Assembly: GCA_032622095.1 (NCBI GenBank)
Contig: CP136064.1
Location: 264,805,165-264,869,164 of the forward strand
DNA: 64,000 bases
From: Siphonodentalium dalli
Lineage: Eukaryota; Mollusca; Scaphopoda; Gadilida; Siphonodentaliidae
Reading direction: 5' to 3'
Under the pieces are notes generated by a model, which worked only from the letters and a program-made list of their open reading frames with translations, did no database searches and had not been told where the DNA came from. The position numbers and the translations under genes are program-made. The stretch's first letter is position 1. Every line of letters starts with the position of its first letter. Positions 32,040 through 43,576 of the stretch are shown here, piece after piece.

Positions 32040-32330
32040 GTTTCAGTGTGGTGTTAGCTGTGTCCAATTCAATTTTATTTTGCTCATCATGTAGATATAC
32101 AGTAGCCAATGGGATGACAATTTTAGGCAAACCTCTCGGACCAAATTGCAAATGAAGATGGATAACTCTAAAAACAAGTTTTTTTTTGTGTGTGTTATTT
32201 TTTGGGCAATTAATCGATTCTGATATTTCCAAAAATGTTGTTGTTGTTGAAATTTGATGATATGGGACCATCGAATCGGATTGAGTACCTTCAAATCCTT
32301 GTTGATTGTTTTATAAATATAGGTCAGGTC
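32040..32330. repeat. Dispersed repeat (CGATTCTGATA family)
   Basis: GATGAAGATGGATAACTCTA-like sequence (32153-32172), TCGATTCTGATATTTCC, TGTTGTTGTTGAA and GAATCGGATTGAGTACCTT match 38040-38283 in order. Confidence 0.6.
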
Positions 32331-32500
32331 ATTGACTACTTCCTAGCAAGCCAGTGAAGTGTCTAATTGGACACAGCTACCACCACATTTGTAGAAGGGA
32401 GGTACACTGTGGCGGTTACTACGGGTTATATGCATGAGTGTATGATTTATTAATACTATATAATTGATATATATTAATAACTGGAAAGTTCTTACTATTT

Positions 32501-33047
32501 CAGGGGGGGGGGGGGGTCGGAAAAAAATTTCAGGCACGTATGGCATTTTTTCCCTTACGATCATTTTTTGTACCCACCCACCCCCACCACCAAATTTTTT
32601 TCCGTTTTCGGCAGTTTTTTCCGACCATTTTTTGACACCCACCCCCCCTTTTAACACTAAAACAGAGATTTTCGGGGGGAAATTCACTGTAAACAGCTGT
32701 ATATGAATTTCTGTGCATATTATTTATGATGGATGTTAACATGGACATGTAAATAGGAATGAGTCATTTTGAGGTCATTCGGCCAAAAAAACATGGCTGC
32801 CAGCGGCCATCTTGGATTTCAAAATTTGCAACAAAATACAACACGATAACTGCCTGCAGTCAATTTACAGTTAGAATTACATTATTTCTCTCATTCAAAG
32901 TGGTTTTGAAGCCCAACTCATTGCCAAAACACTAAAAAACAAGCAGGAATTTTTGTTTTAGTTGCGGAACAAATTGCTTGTTGGTGGCTTTGACCACCCA
33001 CCTACCCCGGCATACGTGCCGGAATTTTTTTTTCACCCCCCCCCCTG
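32501..33047. mobile_element. Poly-G-ended TIR element with 7-bp duplication, short copy
   Basis: It begins CAGGGGGGG...TCGG and ATTTCAGGCACGTATG and ends with GGCATACGTGCCGGAATTTT and CCCCCCCCCCTG. ACTATTT flanks both sides (32494-32500 and 33048-33054). If the first C is counted as flank, the duplication is 8 bp (ACTATTTC). It is a non-coding element of 547 bp; CAGGG ends suggest hAT affinity. Confidence 0.82.
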
Positions 33048-33328
33048 ACTATTTCATGATATTTCCAACTGAAAAAGCATTTCTATGTTGGTATTTTTAC
33101 TGAAATGTAATTGTAAGGAATAATCTTCATTCGTGATATAATTACACAGAAAATACATTGGTGCTGTTCACATTCGATTATAAATCGCGAATGTTTGCGA
33201 TTCGGCCCAAATGTATTTACATGCACGATGAATTGAACCAGGAAATGAAGCTTATTCCTTGAATAAATACAACATCTAGAAGGACTGAGTTAGCATTTAA
33301 ACCTTCCTGAAATTTTGCGAAACCCTGT

Positions 33329-33493
33329 GCCAACACATTCGCTTATATATGTGAGTCTCCCATAGGGACCCTCGCATGTATAAGATAATGCATTGGCCTA
33401 TCAATATTTACCTTGATTTTGTAAGCCAGTGCATTCTCTTATATATGCCAGGCATCCTATGGGGGATTCGCATATATAAGAGCATGCCATGGC
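33329..33493. repeat. Double-hairpin module, diverged pair
   Basis: Hairpins at 33329-33397 and 33425-33493 are bounded by ACCCTGTGCC and GGCACAGGGT. This is the same family as at 5961, with more mismatches and no TTAA MITE around it. Confidence 0.85.
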
Positions 33494-33499
33494 ACAGGG

Positions 33500-34190
33500 T
33501 ATTTAATGCTGCACCCGCGCAGCTCCCGTCGTGAACCTCATGAAATGGTTAAAATGTCAAGATGCTCCATCCGATTTGCCTGTAAATTAATCATTTATAT
33601 TTCCTATATAACATTTCTCAATCGACGTCATTCGTAAATGGTCAGATTCACGATTTATAAACAATTCCTGATATTTCAAAATGTATTTTTTTTTATCTCA
33701 AAAACAGTGTTACACAGTATTTAAGAACTGTCAGCTCATTCGAAATTATCACCCCATTTACTATACTTTTCTGGCATGAATATCATGTAAATATGTATTT
33801 GTAATTTTGCTGTTTTCCCGTACCAAGTACATCTGTAATATAGAACTTTTTCAAAAGTGAAGTTCAAATATCCATGATATCATATCTGAAGATCGTGAGA
33901 GGAGACTTAATATTTCTTGATTCAAGAAATTAGATAATTATTTTCATGTAGAAAGACATCCATCACTAAATCCACCCATAAATCATTTTCTATATTTAAG
34001 AATTTTTCATTCCATGCCTGGTGATAAATTTTATTTCATATGTCCATATCCGAATCCCCAGCTGTCCAGGTACCTCTAATACTTTGGCCTATTTCCAGCT
34101 GATTGCTCCCTGTTTGGACTAGCCTGCACACCAACATTTGTTTTCATTGGGCTGAAATATTTTCAACGTCTCGAATGTATTAAACTCATT
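33500..34190. other. Unassigned intron sequence
   Basis: Nothing recognised. Confidence 0.35.
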
Positions 34191-34330
34191 TCAATTCAAT
34201 TCAATTCTTTATTATCTCCGTTCACTAATTTGTGGAACTGGAGGTAAACAGTTATATATTATCATACATAAAATGTCAACAAAACTATAAAAATAATAGA
34301 GATAAATAAAGTAGGAAAACTCACACACAC
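34190..34330 (-). mobile_element. LINE 3' tail fragment
   Basis: On the minus strand, CCTCCAGTTCCACAAATTAG...GAGATAATAAAGAATTG leads into a tandem (ATTGA)n tail (TTCAATTCAATTCAATTC on plus). Simple-repeat 3' tails are typical of some LINE clades. The block near 577-640 is related. Confidence 0.5.
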
Positions 34331-34549
34331 AAAAAAACTCCATTGTTTTGTGTTCTCTTAATGATTGTTCAGATTGTGAAGATGAGGATATATGAAATTC
34401 TTTGTTGAAAATAATTATTTGCCTGCATTATGGATATATGAAATATGCGCACCTTCCCATTAAACCGACATTGCTCATTTGAACTTTCAAATTATGAAGA
34501 CGTAATTTTTAAAGAGTTATAAGAAGGTTGGTAAATACACGAAATGCAG

Positions 34550-34990
34550 AAACAATTTTCATATACACTACTTAAAATAATTACTTAATAAGAAAACAAT
34601 AACTTGAAACAAGAGCTATTAAGGAACATTTTTTTTTATTTTGAGAAAATATACCCCTCAATTCTGCTACGTTAAGAACATTTAAGAAAATCCCACTAGG
34701 CAAGAGATAGTTTTCTCAAATATGATAGATTTGATCTTGAAACAAGACACAATTAAGAAATAAATATTTCACTTGAGAGACCATTTTCTTACTAAGAAAA
34801 TGATTTCTGAAATGAAAGATATATTTCTTGTTTTTTTATTGTTTCAACATTTTCTTTCTAAGTTAAGAAATACATTAAGAAATAATAGAAAATATTTCTA
34901 ATGTCTTAGAAAATATTTCTAAAGGGTGAGAAAATATTTCTCCTATTATCTTGTTTTCTTATTAAGAAATTATTTCGATATTAAGGAAAG
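34550..34990. repeat. AAGAAATATTTCTT-rich low-complexity block
   Basis: Many copies of AAGAAA, AAAATATTTCT and TTTCTTA lie in both orientations with short palindromes such as AGAAAATATTTCT. This looks like a decayed palindromic satellite. Confidence 0.65.
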
Positions 34991-36389
34991 AAATGTGGCC
35001 TATTGTTTATAACTCTTTAGTAATTATATTTTGCATGTCAAAACCAGGTATTACTGCTATAGTGGAATAACTGTTAAAAGTCCAATGGGAGCAAAATGTT
35101 GATCAAAACTTTATGGTAAACATTGGCAAAGGTCCAACACGTTGATCAAATGTTCTGAAAATCATATTCAGACAAAAATATTTGAACTAATACTGCAGCT
35201 AGGATTTATTTTGACAAATCACTACATGTATAACAGTTTTATTTACATAATAATAGTTTCAACAGATGTAATTTTGTTATTGGAAAACTGTGAGTAAGTT
35301 TTATCTATTTCTCAATGTTCTTAGTGACGTTTAACTAATTTTATTAAATTATTTTTTTGCACAAACGTTAACGCTGGCCGGATAATTAATTTGGTTAATG
35401 TTTTTGCCATTCCTGAATTTTTTTGTTTGGCCATTTTTCAGAAACTTTGGCCAAATTGAAAAAAGAAATATGGGATCATTGAGAAACCAAAGCTACAAAA
35501 TACAAAGAAACACCCCCAAAATTAACTGATAAATTTTGAGTTGGACAAAACTGATAACGGAAATGAGCTCGGATGGGAACCTTGAAACAACTGAAATAGG
35601 TCTCGTCGCTAATATGTATCATATAAACACAAATGAGCACTGATTCGCAGCATCTAATCGCATGCATTTTTTTGATAAGTATAAGCCTGTGTGACTTCGG
35701 ATCTTTTCATAAATTGTTATTGATACTTATAAGTATAAGTAAATACTTATAAAACTAATATAGGCGAGCAAGTGCTGTTTACCTGCTAACGAATTGACCT
35801 TTTTATTCTCAAACGTTTTATACGCAAATGGTCATTCTTATCCATGCATGGATTATATTCATGCAGTGACATACTGTTTTTTTTAAGGATACATCACGAT
35901 AAAACAATATAATGTCTGAAAAGATGAATCAGTATTGAGTGTTTATGTCTTGCAAACGTGGTTGAATGATATTTATATTAATTTATGTTGTTTTTGTCCT
36001 TCACACGATAAAAAAAGTTTGGCAACCAAAAACCTAAAATATGCAATGAAAAATGTTTGATTTATTTTCCCGCAGACACCGTAATGATTTTAGATGGTAG
36101 ACTGATCGCGCGCACTAGTTGGTTCATATATAAGCAAATATTTCCTGTCAAACTCTCTATCGACTTACCTAAAAAAAAGCTGTCTTATTTTGTTTAAGCC
36201 ACTTTGTACATACTTACAAAACATCTTTCATTGGTTATATATGATAATGATTTCCCTTCAAATTGATCGTTTGAAATTGAGCAGCACCAATTCAGCGTCT
36301 TTAAACCAATTAATTAGAATCATTGTAAATAAAATAGAGATGATTGTATATACATATGATGGAAATCGGCGAGAATGTTTTTTTTTTTA
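34991..36389. other. Unassigned intron sequence
   Basis: Small repeats of ACTTATAAGTATAAGT occur at about 35724-35752. No exon was recognised. Confidence 0.35.
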
Positions 36390-36480
36390 TAGATTTTGGT
36401 ACCCCCTCACCCTCCCCTCCCCCTGACTCGAACGGCAACACTTTGGCATCATTAAACCACACCATTGTAATCCGCATATG
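36390..36480 (-). repeat. Fragment of the ~290-bp degenerate repeat, reversed
   Basis: The reverse complement (GTGGTTTAATGATGCCAAAG, GTTCGAGTCAGGGGGAGGGG, TACCAAAAT) matches the units at 5510-5580 and 9778-9830. Confidence 0.65.
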
Positions 36481-36822
36481 CACCTAATGCGCACGAGTGT
36501 AGACTATAAACGATATCTGATCATACGGAGGATAACATAGGTTTTGATATGCGATCTTGATCTGTTTTAGTGATTTTATATTAAGGGTAATAACTCTATA
36601 AAGAATGTACCTTTACTAAATAACGGCGATTTGTATGAGAAATTACAACACAACAATAGATCAACTTTGGTGAAATATAAGTCAAATTCTTCTATAGGGT
36701 GGGTGGGATTGGGGCAGGTTTGGGGTACGCTCTTTAAAACACTTTTCAAATATTTCCGTTATTTCGTCAAAAACACTTCTTCAAATATCTCCGTTATAAT
36801 AATAAAAATATTTTCTTATTTT

Positions 36823-36906
36823 AGGATCACATATCAAAATGAGAGGATATGGTGATCCCCTTTTCATGGGATCACCATATCCTCTCATTTTTATATATGA
36901 TCCTGC
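36823..36906. repeat. Hairpin with ATGAGAGGATATGGTGATCC arms
   Basis: AGGATCACATATCAAAATGA, GAGGATATGGTGATCCC is followed after 8 bases by its reverse complement through GATCCT, about 37-bp arms with two mismatches. GAGGATCACATATT motifs recur at about 36938 and 36975. Confidence 0.85.
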
Positions 36907-37354
36907 CTTCATTGAGCCACGAGTGACTCCTGAGACGAGGATCACATATTATATGATACCTTATCCTACGGAGGATCACATATTGTTTTATATCTACACC
37001 CGTGCGCATGGCCTGCATGGCATATCATACTCGGTCTGTTCCGGTCTGGTCCGATCTGGTCAGGGCTGTGGTTAGTCGCACCCAAACGACATACTGATAT
37101 AAGCGTGTAAGAAATACTTATTTCGCTGTTTTCGAAGATTTTATGTTGCACACCGAACCGTAGAATGACAATTTCCGTTTTTCGATAAGTGATACCATGC
37201 ATAGACGAGGTATTTGTTTAAATTTCATATGATTTCTGAACCGTAAAGAAGACACTAGGTATAACAACATACGAATATATCAAGGACCATATAATCCGGG
37301 TTATCCCTTTATATACTAAATGGATTACTCCCATACAGTCAGTTAAAGATGCAT

Positions 37355-37845
37355 TGTCCCCACATCCGGTTGTAATTAGCAATCTGATTGGCTACAACAC
37401 CACGTTTAAATCACCATGTCCCCCGTCACCCTTGACAGTGGGGTATAAGAGAACGTGCGCCAAACATCGGGGGTATATGATGAGCACGTGAAACATCGGG
37501 GGTATATGAATGACACTTGAACTGACAGTTTCCACCAATCGTGACGTTGCTCTCGCACGCCGAATTTGACGTCACCTGACGCCGGGTCCTTAGGTCAGCT
37601 ACTGAATTATTCTTATTGGTGTGAATTAATCGGATAACCTATGAAAAACACACTTAAATTAAGGAGACATTGTTATTGTTGTGGGGACAAAATCGTTATC
37701 TCCGGCAACATCGTGGGGTACATGGAGATTTAATACCTGGATGTCTCTTTTTGAACCCCTCGGCTCCGCCTCGGGGTTCAAAACCGACATCCAGGTATTA
37801 AATCTCCATGTACCCCCGATGTTGCCGAAGATATTCAAGATAACT
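37355..37845. repeat. Dispersed element, copy 2 (inverted partner of 12045-12526)
   Basis: It runs from TGTCCCCACATCCGGTTG to the long hairpin with GGTACATGGAGATTTAATAC arms (37690-37835). The order and content mirror 12045-12526 in reverse complement with few mismatches. Confidence 0.8.
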
Positions 37846-37849
37846 AATA

Positions 37850-38283
37850 TTATCCGAATTAATGCTCCTAAATTACTATTTGGCTTCGGGGGTAAAAATA
37901 TATAATTCGAATCGAGGAACCCACCCATCAAAGCTCAGAGTGATCAGGTATCGATTTTTGAAGTTAGTTATTTCTCGAGATGTACAATTATTTATGGCCC
38001 AGAAACACGTCGTCAAGCGGAGGTCTCGGTCAAAATTGCGGATGAAGATGGATAACTCTAAAAATAAGTGGTAATACGGCCAAATTTCGTGAATACTCAA
38101 GTGATAATACGCCATATTTCGTTGAACAAGATGTTGATAAATAACAAGAATTTGGGCAATTTGATACCATAGTTGACAGTGGTTAGCATTATTTTGTCGA
38201 TTCTGATAACCAAAGCGTATTTTGAAGAAATGTTGTTGTTGTATCTTGATGATGTTAGGAACCTCTGATCGGATTGAGTATCT
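37850..38283. repeat. Dispersed repeat (CGATTCTGATAAC family), best copy
   Basis: It runs from TATCCGAATTAATGCTCC through GAATCGAGGAACCCACCCAT and AGGTATCGATTTTTGAAG to TCGATTCTGATAACCAAAGC and TGATCGGATTGAGTATCTTT. The TTAA at its end received the following MITE. No transposase was found and its class is unknown. Confidence 0.65.
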
Positions 38284-38287
38284 TTAA

Positions 38288-38527
38288 CCCTTTGAGTGCC
38301 AGGGGCCGATCTCATCGGCCATAAACCTACAAAATAAGTCTGTTAAAGAATATAAGAATAAATTATTAAAATTGTAAAAAATTGTAAAAAAAAAAAAAAA
38401 AAAAAATGTTAGGCCAATGCATTCTCTTATATATGCGAGGCGACATATGGTCGACTCGCATATATAAGAGAATGCATTGGCACAGGGTATATGGGTTGAT
38501 ACACAAATCGACCTGGCACTCAAAGGG
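38288..38527. mobile_element. Second TTAA-flanked MITE, carrying one hairpin module
   Basis: Inverted ends CCCTTTGAGTGCCAGG and CCTGGCACTCAAAGGG are flanked by TTAA (38284-38287 and 38528-38531). The ends differ from those of the 5812-6203 family after CCCTTT. The interior still holds one 69-bp hairpin of the same module (38413-38481), a poly(A) tract and AATTGTAAAAAATTG. Confidence 0.9.
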
Positions 38528-38539
38528 TTAAAACTGTTC

Positions 38540-38760
38540 ATCGGAATGGTCCATTATTTATTTTCAGTGATATACAGGTTATATAAGTAGACGACAAAGA
38601 AATAAAAGTGTACAAAGAGACCTATATATTGAGGGAAATGTTTAGATAATAAGCTCAACAGACAGTCGTTTGTTGAACTTATTATCATAACTGTTCATTT
38701 GGGATACCTCAGTATAGAAAGGATAAATACCGGCGTTGTTCAACATCATAAACGCCTGCT
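38540..38760. repeat. Dispersed repeat (family of 30830-31030)
   Basis: GAGGGAAATGTTTAGATAAT, TTTGTTGAACTTATTATC and CAGTATAGAAAGGA are shared with 30880-31025. Confidence 0.6.
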
Positions 38761-39687
38761 ACAAGTCTTATCGCATATGTGGTCGGTGAATATCCCATTA
38801 AAGTCATACGTATCAACTATCAAGAGAGATACACACATGCGTGATGTTTGTACTTTCTTTGATATCTGAGGTACCTATATTTCAGAATCCACACTGACGC
38901 GAAAATTCTGCTTTAGTTTCAATGAAGACTAGTACTGATCATTATAGTGGGTTATGTCTATACCACAACTTGTTGGTCTGGTCGTAGGAAATATCACAAA
39001 GCGCTGATAAACCAGATTTGCTGAAAACAGCAGAACCTTATCGTTTGCATGTGTTGGGGACGTACAATTTACACCGAGCATATTAAGCCAAACGGCGAGT
39101 TTGCAAGAATATGTACTAACTCGTCGATGTATACATGTATACCATATATATATAGTACAAAGGGGAGAGGAGATAGCTCCCTGTCGCAAATCAAATATAA
39201 GAATGGTGACAGATAACAGAAGCCGAAAGGGGTACTCTGATACTTATAGATATTGTTGGCAGTTTTGTTGAATTTCTAGTACCAGCCTTCGTCGAAATAT
39301 ATTATAAAATAGAGTTATCATATTTCTTGCACTGAATAACTGCATTTCAAGACATATATTTTTTCCATTATATTGACAGGGCAGGTGTGTTATCTATTCG
39401 AAAATGTCATTGAAAAATACTGTTCTGTAAAAGAATGGTTAATTTTCTATTGTTTGATAAATACCACAACAGTGTAACGAGGAGCATGCAATGTGCTCCT
39501 ATTTATTGCAGTATAACCAAATGTTGTCTCCGGCTGGAAAGTTCGTATATAATTCAAGGTGTATAACTGTATGGTGGTTGAGGGTAAAATATATCCGCAA
39601 CAACTTCATAGAAAATCATGGAAATGCATGAAGTTGTCCGTCTGGGGTGCAATATCAAGTTGATAATGGGTTAATTAGCTCGCATGT
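38761..39687. other. Unassigned intron sequence
   Basis: No repeat or exon was recognised. It contains an AT-rich ATACCATATATATATAG stretch at about 39139. Confidence 0.35.
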
Positions 39688-39953
39688 GCATATGTGACCC
39701 GCCATATCAAATCCAGTCGTAAGTCGGGATTTTTTTTTACCCTGTGCCAATGCATTCTCTTATATATGCGAGTCGACCATAGGTCGCCTCGCATATATAA
39801 GAGAATGCATTGGCCTAACAATTTTTTACAATTTTAATAATTTTTTCTTGTATTCTTTAACAATTTTATAATTTCACCCATACAGAGCCCCAGACAAACA
39901 CGAGCAGACGACACTCTTCTATATGCTTCTATATAAACAAAACACAAAAAGTA

Positions 39954-41702
39954 AGTTCCCCCCTCATATAATGACCAATAATTCCAAATATTATGGGTGG
40001 ATATTTGTGAAATTTCACACTTATTACAATGGTCCATTTACCAATATGATGCGCTTATTTGTGAACATATTCATAGCGACATGGTTTAATGAGCAGCAAG
40101 TAACCAAACAAGGGGTCAGTTTTAATTCTACAGAACATTTAATTCGTTGATTTCGGGTAAGGGAATTTGATTTTTGGAGTTCGTGACTGTTCAATATCTG
40201 GTGTAACTTCCGTGTCGATGCAGGAGGTGTTGACATCTTGCCCTCATGGTGTTCACAAGCTTTGCTACACGGTTTTGCGGAATTGCTGCCCATTCCTCTT
40301 GTAAAAGACGCCGCAGATCAACCATAGTGGTCCCCTCGTCAACTCGCCGGTAAACAACCCTCTTGAGTTGATCCCATAAGTGTTCGATGGGATTCAGATC
40401 GGGGGAATTTGCCGGCCATATCATTCGCTCGATCCCATTGGCAATCAGAAACTCGTTCACAACCCGGGCTCGGTGGGGGCGGGCATTGTCACCCGTAAGT
40501 ACGAGCTGGTTACCAGCCACCTGAGCCTGTATGATGAAATGTGGTAGGAGCACATCGTCCCGGTACATCACACCGTTGAGGTTGCCGTTGATCGGGACCA
40601 GTTCTGTCTTGGTACCAGCGCGAATCCCTTCCCAAACCACGACGCTGCCGCCACCATAAGCCGTCACTGGTTGAACACAACAGTCCGCGTGCTGCTCCCC
40701 GCGACGGCGACAAACTCGTCTTCTGCCATCAACATGTCGCAGACAAACCCTCGTCTCGTCGGTGAACAAGACGTTTGCCCATTGTCGTCTTGTCCAGCGT
40801 GCGTGATGTCTGGCTCAAGCCAACCTTGCTGCCTTGTGTCGCATCACGAGGGCTGCCCTTTTCACCAACCGCCGTATCCGGGCCCGTATCTGGGCACCAT
40901 GTAGCCGGTTCCGGATGGTCTGGCGGCTGAGTCTTCTGGCCCCTCTAACAGCGACTGTGTCCTGGTCTCGTATCTCTACAGCTGAACAACATGAGAATTA
41001 CCATAATTGGTTGCGTTACGAAAAAAATAAAATGGATATGTTCGCCCATTTGAATAACGAAAATGTCCTTCGCACATGTAAGTGACTGATGCCGTCAATG
41101 GGATAAACCTGTCATCGCGTGGTGCACATGTTGTCACTTTTGGACGCCCGCTCTTTGATCGATCCTTCACCGAACCAGTTTGCTGAAATTTCGCCCGTAG
41201 TTTCCGAATGGCATTCGGCGACACACCCATTCTCCGCGCTACCTGCTTTACTGGAGTATTTGCTTCCAAAAGCCCAATGGCAATCGCAAGATCCTGTTCT
41301 GTAAGGTGCGGCATCGTTGTGTGCATGAGATCGCACAAATTGAACTGAATCTGTATCCAAAAAAGTGGGGTGACATCGATTCCGTGCAATGCATCGGCCG
41401 CACCGTGACTACAGGTCAAATAGGGGATTTTCCTAATCTGTCGTTATAGCGATACCACCCAAGAGATAAAGAACGCGAGGGTAACCCATTTTTCGTCGAA
41501 GCTATGGACCTCAGAATGGTGAAGTGCGATTTCGTAAAAACATCATTTTCATCTTCAATTGTTGACCAGTCGAGCATGCAATGGACCAGAACATTTAAAT
41601 TTATGCTACACACTGGCAGAATGCTATAGAACATACATGTCAAATTACATCAATATCCGATCATTAATTCAGAAAATATCGGTCGTCATTTAGGGGGGAA
41701 CT
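39954..41702 (-). mobile_element. Tc1-like transposon, nearly complete
   Basis: Ends AGTTCCCCCCTCATATAAT and (inverted) AGTTCCCCCCTAAATGACGA are flanked by TA (39952-39953 and 41703-41704). It spans 1749 bp and contains one transposase on the minus strand. It sits at the middle of the palindromic MITE, so it is the younger insertion. Confidence 0.92.
40191..41314 (-). pseudogene. Tc1-family DD34E transposase, inactivated
   Basis: The start MPHLTEQDLAIAIGLLEANT at 41314 (an in-frame Met lies 4 codons upstream) gives the first helix-turn-helix, followed by RRMGVSPNAIRKLRAKFQQT. The second HTH region (RRLSRQTIRNRL) and the catalytic core follow: LFTDET (first Asp), LTGDNARPHRARV (second Asp) and SPDLNPIEHLWD (Glu). 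The last Asp and Glu are 34 residues apart, so it is DD34E. The protein ends GSYTRY at 40191, as in many Tc1 relatives. Two lesions are visible: a poorly matching, frame-shifted stretch between the HTHs (about 40980-41100) and an in-frame TGA at 40815-40817 where relatives usually have Trp. It would cut and paste DNA at TA targets if intact. Confidence 0.9.
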
Positions 41703-41935
41703 TACATTTTGTGCGGTGTTTATATGTGTGGGGCTCCCTGCAGGGTAATGGATGTTTTTTATTTTATGTCCTAAAAATTGTAAGAAACATTTATTTAAAA
41801 AAATTGTTAGGCCAATGCATTCTCTTATATATGCGAGGCGACCTATGGTCGACTCGCATATATAAGAGAATGCATTGGCACAGGGTAAAAAAATGCCGAC
41901 TTACGACTGGATTTGATATGGCGGGTAGCATATGT

Positions 41936-42565
41936 CAGAACCGCGGCTAAGTCCAAATTGTCTGTGAATTTGGACGAACTGCAAAGTTTATCAAGAAAAG
42001 AAAAGGTCACTGTTGGTTATTTGAAGAACCATTCAATGTCGTCAAATGTATGCTAGATGTAACTACAGTAACTATAGGCAGAAAGCATTCTATTGTAACG
42101 CGATGATAACAACCATAAAATGTCAGTTTTCTTAATTGGTTGGTAAATATTATGGACCACGTGTCTGCTAAATTCCAGGTACATTACTCCTATTTAAATT
42201 CGCATAGTACTATTTTTTCGCGCACCGATGAACGACAACTAGTTCGACTCTTGAGTTAATACGAAATCACAGGGATAATCAGCTTTGTTATACATTACAT
42301 ACTGTTGGACTGAATATAGACAATTATATTGACATGCGTGCATGCATTCTCAACACCATTATTCATATGTAAATCATGGTAAAATCTTCGATCTTGCAAT
42401 ACTTGTAAGAAATACGCATATTCCCATACGACGGAACACGAAAACATATCTCCATATCTACCACCATGGAGTGACACCATGGTCATTGCAGTATATTTAC
42501 ATACACCTAATATCTCCTCCGATTTCCCCATAGTGTTACGGTAGACACGCCCCCGTATTCAATGC
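41936..42565. other. Unassigned intron sequence
   Basis: Nothing recognised apart from a short ACACCATGGT-type inverted pair near 42465-42483. Confidence 0.35.
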
Positions 42566-42624
42566 GTGCATAAACCTATGAACGCAACGTGACGTCACTT
42601 CCAATGTCGTTCATAGGTTTATGA
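42566..42624. repeat. Short inverted repeat
   Basis: GCATAAACCTATGAACG and CGTTCATAGGTTTATGAA are arms around ACGTGACGTCACTT, itself palindromic. This is a small foldback of unknown role. Confidence 0.75.
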
Positions 42625-42847
42625 ACACATTGGTCCCGGAAATGACCGGAGATTGTCGGACATTGCCGACTGATTGAGTATCTATATAGTACGTCCGGAT
42701 TTGGCAAGATTTTTTTTTTGGTCTATAATCATTGTTGTTGCCCGGTGTTACTGAACGTTGATGTTCAAAAATCCCGCTACTTAATAACGTTTTATCATTT
42801 TCCTTACCGCTACAAATATCCACCCGAACCTCACAAATATATCATTA

Positions 42848-43576
42848 CTAGAAGGTGACCCGACTTCGTCCGGGCTTTGACCTTGAATTGACCATTTTGA
42901 AGGTCAAGGTCAGGTGGGGTAACGATTTGACCCGTCCAAAACACTGCCCGATCAAAAGTACCTGACAAACGTGCCCGTCGAAATCCATCCTGTTTTACCC
43001 GATTTGACCTTGAATTGATCATTTTGTAGGTCAAGGTCAGGTCGTGGTCACGATTTGACCTGTCCAAAACACTCAGTGGACAAAAGTAACCCTATGTATC
43101 AAATTTCGTGTAAATCCCATCAAAATTCGCGATTTGACCTTGAATTGACCCGATTTCAAGGTCAAGGTCTCGTCGGACGGGCAAATGAATAGGCTTATGA
43201 GACTCCCCATTCGAAAGTATCCATAGAAACTAATTTTTATCGAAACCCGTGATATTCGGGCATTTGACCTTGAAATGACCCGATTTCAAGGTCAAGGTCA
43301 CGTCGCACGGGCAAATTAATAGGCCTATGCCACTCCCCGACCGAAAGTACCCCCACATACCTAGTTTCATCGAAATCCCGTGATATTCGGGCGTTTGACC
43401 TTGAAATGACCCAATTTCAAGGTCACGTCGCACGGGCAAATTAATAGGTTTATGCCACTCCCCGACCGAAAATACCCCCACTTACCAAGTTTCATCGAAA
43501 TCGGCTCGGCCGTTTTCGAGTCCATCGATTACAGACAGACACACATACACACAGATCTTCCAAAATATATAATAGA
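42848..43576 (-). mobile_element. Non-autonomous Helitron, family H2, reverse array unit 5
   Basis: Read on the minus strand it begins TCTATTATATATTTTGGAAG (43576) and ends with hairpin CCCGGACGAAGTCGGG and TCACCTTCTAG (42848), then T. The body has repeated TTGACCTTGAAATGACC blocks and GAAACTTGGTA.GTGGGGGTA. It is the last unit of the minus-strand array. Confidence 0.85.

Larger units (their letters stand above)
39696..41927. mobile_element. Palindromic MITE with 8-bp duplication, split by a Tc1 element
   Basis: GCATATGT flanks both sides (39688-39695 and 41928-41935). The ends (G/T)ACCCGCCATATCAAATC are inverted, and the arms each include one hairpin of the GCCAATGCATTC module (39746-39814 and 41811-41879) and a GAGCCCCA...ATATAAACAC stretch. 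Without the inner transposon the element would be about 480 bp and palindromic. Confidence 0.9.
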
